This document shows positions 14,178 through 16,022 of a DNA stretch of 16,022 bases, piece by piece. The notes beneath the pieces are model-generated. The model worked only from the letters and a program-made list of their open reading frames with translations. It made no database searches and had not been told where the DNA came from. Location: positions 1 through 16,022 of the forward strand of contig JBAVQS010000272.1 in assembly GCA_049694275.1 (NCBI GenBank), read 5' to 3'. Each line of letters begins with the position of its first letter. Position 1 is the stretch's first letter. Source of the DNA: JBAVQS01 sp049694275. Its GTDB lineage: Bacteria; Chloroflexota; Anaerolineae; UBA4142; SHND01. A program made the position numbers and the translations under genes.

Positions 14178-14950
14178 TGGCCAGAGACAAGCACCAGGCA
14201 CAGGATGCCGATTATATATTCGGGCGCAACGCCGTTTTGCAGGCCATCAAGGCCGGGACCGATGTCAAAACGGTCTATGTCGCGCGTGGCACGCATCGCG
14301 ATGGAATGCTCGGCGAGGCGCTGGCCGAGGCGAACCGGGAGGGGATTCCGGTCGTCGAATTGGACCGCGATGCGCTAGACCGGATGGTCCGGCGCGGCGC
14401 GCAACATCAAGGCATTATCGCCGAGGCGGGCGAGTTTGAGTACGCCGATCTTGCGGATGTTCTCGCCGCGGCGGGCGCGGGCGGCGAGCCGCCGCTCTTG
14501 CTCCTTCTCGATAATGTCCAGTACGTCAAGAACTTTGGCGCGCTCCTTCGCACGGCTGAGGCCATCGGCGTGCACGGGGTGATTATTCCCGAGCACCGGC
14601 AGGCGGGCGTCACTGCCGAGGTGCGGAAGGCATCTGCCGGGGCGGTCGATTTTCTCCGTGTGGCGCAGGTGACCAATCTCGCTCGCACGATCGACGATCT
14701 CAAGCACGAAAATGTCTGGGTCGTCGGCATTGAAGAGACGCCCGACGCGCGGCTCTATACCCAGGTGGACTATACCATGCCGGTCGCGTTCGTCGTCGGC
14801 AGTGAGATCGAAGGGTTGCGTCGCCTGACGCGTGATAAGTGTGACTATATCGTCAAGATTCCGATGTGGGGCCAGACCCCTTCGCTCAACGTCTCGGTAG
14901 CCGGCTCGATTGTGCTCTATGAAGCGATGCGGCAGCGCAAGCGATTTTAG
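14177..14950 (+). CDS. rlmB: 23S rRNA (guanosine-2'-O-)-methyltransferase, SpoU family
   Basis: Trefoil-knot SAM methyltransferase that in E. coli modifies G2251 of 23S rRNA; 257 residues. The N-terminal substrate-binding domain begins IFGRNAVLQAIKAG. The SPOUT motifs are NVQYVKNFGALLRTAEAIGV (motif 1), VAFVVGSEIEGLRRLT (motif 2) and IPMWGQTPSLNVSVAGSI (motif 3), all intact. The start is GTG at 14177, overlapping the cysS stop as TAGTG, indicating translational coupling. The cysS-rlmB pairing is also found in Bacillus-type genomes. Another SpoU target such as tRNA Gm18 is possible, but the N-terminal domain and synteny favour RlmB. Confidence 0.92.
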   Translation: MARDKHQAQDADYIFGRNAVLQAIKAGTDVKTVYVARGTHRDGMLGEALAEANREGIPVVELDRDALDRMVRRGAQHQGIIAEAGEFEYADLADVLAAAGAGGEPPLLLLLDNVQYVKNFGALLRTAEAIGVHGVIIPEHRQAGVTAEVRKASAGAVDFLRVAQVTNLARTIDDLKHENVWVVGIEETPDARLYTQVDYTMPVAFVVGSEIEGLRRLTRDKCDYIVKIPMWGQTPSLNVSVAGSIVLYEAMRQRKRF

Positions 14951-14965
14951 TATAAATGTGAAAAT

Positions 14966-14994
14966 TTGACCAAACGGGCAATCGCGATTATAAT
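14966..14994 (+). promoter_or_regulatory. Near-consensus sigma70 promoter upstream of HNH and tRNA genes
   Basis: TTGACC (14966-14971), 17-base spacer, perfect TATAAT (14989-14994); start predicted near 15001. It is among the best promoters in the window, and its strength suits a tRNA-tuf operon better than an endonuclease gene. Confidence 0.8.
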
Positions 14995-15053
14995 TTCCAC
15001 TTGCTGTGGGTCGTTAGGTTTCCTTATTCCCGTTCCTTTCTAGAACCAGCCCT

Positions 15054-15464
15054 ATGCCGATGCCGAAAAAGCCGCGTGCGCTCTGCGCCTGCGGTTGCGG
15101 GCGAGAAGTTACTCGCCCGATGTACAAGTTTTTCTCGAATCAATGTCAGTCCGACTTTGAATATCGAGAGTACATCAGGCGGTGGAAGGCGGGTGAAGAA
15201 TCCGGTAATATTGGCACAGTTGGTCAAATCTCAAAGAATATCAAGAGATACCTGCTGGAAAAGTATGCAAGCGCGTGTTCCAACTGTGGCTGGTCCAAGC
15301 GACACCCTCTAACCGGCAATGTGCCACTTGAGGTGGATCACATTAATGGCGATGCCTCCGATAATCGAGAGGAAAACTTGCGCTTGTTGTGTCCCAACTG
15401 CCATGCGCTGACGCCAAACTTTCGTGCGCTTAATTGGGGCAAGGGAAGACCGAATAGACGATAA
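15054..15464 (+). CDS. Small HNH endonuclease-like protein
   Basis: A 136-residue protein. An N-terminal cysteine knuckle (CACGCG at 11-16, C31) is followed by a basic helical stretch. The HNH domain then has C75/C78 (CSNCGW), the core EVDHINGDASDNREENL (93-109) with D95 and H96, and C113/C116 in LLCPNCHAL. This is the fold of free-standing HNH nucleases common in phages and mobile DNA. The start is uncertain: ATG at 15054 and 15060 both lack a good ribosome-binding site. The gene appears less GC-rich than its neighbours by eye. Its stop lies only three bases before tRNA-Thr(UGU), and the strong promoter at 14966 precedes it, so it seems to have been placed between promoter and tRNA genes. 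Confidence 0.85.
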   Translation: MPMPKKPRALCACGCGREVTRPMYKFFSNQCQSDFEYREYIRRWKAGEESGNIGTVGQISKNIKRYLLEKYASACSNCGWSKRHPLTGNVPLEVDHINGDASDNREENLRLLCPNCHALTPNFRALNWGKGRPNRR

Positions 15465-15467
15465 TAC

Positions 15468-15540
15468 GCTGGCGTAGCTCAGTCGGTAGAGCAGCCGATT
15501 TGTAATCGGCCGGTCATCAGTTCAAATCTGATCGCCAGCT
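15468..15540 (+). tRNA. tRNA-Thr (anticodon TGT)
   Basis: Full cloverleaf by eye: acceptor GCTGGCG/CGCCAGC, D arm GCTC-AGTCGGTA-GAGC, anticodon stem GCCGA/TCGGC with loop TTTGTAA (anticodon TGT), T arm ATCAG-TTCAAAT-CTGAT, discriminator T. CCA is not encoded. It begins three bases after the HNH stop and corresponds in order to E. coli thrU. Confidence 0.95.
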
Positions 15541-15598
15541 CACGGCAGAACGCGGAGAACGGATGTAATCCGCATTTAAGATTGACAATTCACATCAT

Positions 15599-15682
15599 GG
15601 GGAGGCGGCGGAGACGGCGAGCCGCGCATGACTGTAAATCATGTCCCGAACGGGTCAGGGGGTTCGAATCCCTCCCTCCCCA
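15599..15682 (+). tRNA. tRNA-Tyr (anticodon GTA)
   Basis: Class II tRNA with acceptor GGGGAGG/CCTCCCC, D stem GCGG/CCGC, anticodon stem CATGA/TCATG around loop CTGTAAA (anticodon GTA), a long variable arm with a TCCCG/CGGG stem, T loop TTCGAAT, and discriminator A. CCA is not encoded. It corresponds in order to E. coli tyrU. Confidence 0.95.
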
Positions 15683-15689
15683 CCTTGAG

Positions 15690-15747
15690 TTTCAGATTGG
15701 CGCAAGCAGGCGTGTTCTAAATCTGAAATCATCAATCTAGATTCTGA
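15690..15747. repeat. Heptamer-periodic repeat with inverted repeat between tRNA genes
   Basis: An inverted repeat TTTCAGATT (15690-15698) / AATCTGAAA (15720-15728) with a 21-base loop is followed by consecutive 7-base units AATCTGA, AATCATC, AATCTAG, ATTCTGA (15720-15747) that include a 10-bp palindrome at 15734-15743. It belongs to the same ATTTCAG-type family seen in lysT and before lysX. No tRNA-Gly is present in this spacer. Confidence 0.6.
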
Positions 15748-15756
15748 AAACACCTC

Positions 15757-15832
15757 GCCCTCGTAGCTCAGTCGGTAGAGCACAGTCTTGGTAAGACTGG
15801 GGTCCTGGGTCCGAATCCCAGCGAGGGCTCCA
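15757..15832 (+). tRNA. tRNA-Thr (anticodon GGT)
   Basis: Cloverleaf: acceptor GCCCTCG/CGAGGGC, D arm GCTC-AGTCGGTA-GAGC, anticodon stem CAGTC/GACTG around loop TTGGTAA (anticodon GGT), T arm CTGGG-TCCGAAT-CCCAG, discriminator T at 15829 followed by an apparently encoded CCA (15830-15832). It lies 30 bases upstream of tuf, as thrT lies next to tufB in E. coli. Confidence 0.95.
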
Positions 15833-15862
15833 TAATTTTTATATTCGGAGGAGAAATCCCGA

Positions 15863-16022
15863 ATGGCCAAGTCGAAATTTGAACGAACCAAGCCACATGT
15901 GAATATCGGCACGATCGGGCACGTCGATCACGGCAAGACGACGCTGACGGCCGCGATCACCAAGGTGCTGGCGATGGGCAATCCCAATGTCCAGTTCAAG
16001 GCCTACGACCAGATCGACAACG
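15863..16022 (+). CDS. tuf: Elongation factor Tu, N-terminal part (cut by window edge)
   Basis: GTPase delivering aminoacyl-tRNA to the ribosome. The 53 visible residues begin MAKSKFERTKPHVNIGTIGH and contain the P-loop GHVDHGKTTL. The next segment (AAITKVLAMGNPNVQFKAYD) runs towards switch I. ATG at 15863 has GGAGGAG at about nine bases, a strong ribosome-binding site. It directly follows tRNA-Thr(GGU) and is probably cotranscribed with the tRNA genes. The rest lies beyond the window. Confidence 0.97.
   Translation, partial: MAKSKFERTKPHVNIGTIGHVDHGKTTLTAAITKVLAMGNPNVQFKAYDQIDN

Noticed and set aside
13167..14201. 344-residue minus-strand reading frame opposite cysS
   Set aside because: It lies entirely across the cysS coding region, which has all catalytic motifs; composition (Arg-, Ala- and His-rich) is typical of a shadow frame.
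15655..15912. 85-residue minus-strand reading frame with GGIRTP and AGIRTQDPSLTKTVLYRLSYEG-like text
   Set aside because: It runs antisense through tRNA-Tyr and tRNA-Thr and the tuf start; such peptides are a known artefact of translating tRNA genes backwards.
1..16022. CRISPR array, prophage or insertion sequence
   Set aside because: No regularly spaced repeats of CRISPR size, no transposase, integrase or phage structural genes; the 7-bp repeats are too short and degenerate for CRISPR.

Overview
The window reads as a GC-rich bacterial chromosome fragment. A LysW-dependent lysine cluster together with a yacL-cysS-rlmB-tRNA-tuf block suggests Chloroflexota, perhaps an Anaerolineae-like lineage. 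That assignment is inference from gene content; no rRNA or other marker is present.

Minus-strand half (about 10713 down to 1): one long pathway cluster, read right to left. It begins with a good promoter and a terminator-like hairpin ahead of lysW, a 54-residue carrier protein ending in EDWGE. It continues lysW, lysX, a REC-HAMP response regulator, an Hpt protein, lysY, lysZ, a half-size EamA transporter, a tandem GNAT protein, lysJ, homocitrate synthase (lysS), the homoaconitase subunits lysT and lysU, and homoisocitrate dehydrogenase (lysB, cut by the window edge). This is nearly the whole alpha-aminoadipate route to lysine. 2-oxoglutarate plus acetyl-CoA go through homocitrate and homoisocitrate to 2-oxoadipate. 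The derived aminoadipate is attached to LysW, phosphorylated, reduced and transaminated. The aminoadipate aminotransferase (LysN) and the releasing hydrolase (LysK) are not in the window. Most genes are tightly packed or overlap. The exceptions are spacers carrying possible RNA structure: before lysW and lysS (hairpin plus U-tract) and before lysT (possible three-way junction).

Middle (10748-11655): a solitary CBM48/early-set domain gene on the minus strand with its own terminator, then a roughly 550-base divergent intergenic region holding promoters for both directions.

Plus-strand half (11656-16022): yacL-like PIN/TRAM membrane protein, cysS, rlmB, a small HNH endonuclease, tRNA-Thr(UGU), tRNA-Tyr(GUA), tRNA-Thr(GGU) and the start of EF-Tu. 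This is a translation block. Its tRNA order matches the E. coli thrU-tyrU-glyT-thrT-tufB arrangement without glyT.

The main oddities are the two-component module and the transporter/acetyltransferase pair inside the lysine operon, the structured leaders, degenerate 7-bp tandem repeats at three sites (one inserted in frame in lysT), an HNH gene between a strong promoter and the tRNA genes, and a CysRS with a divergent KMSKS loop.
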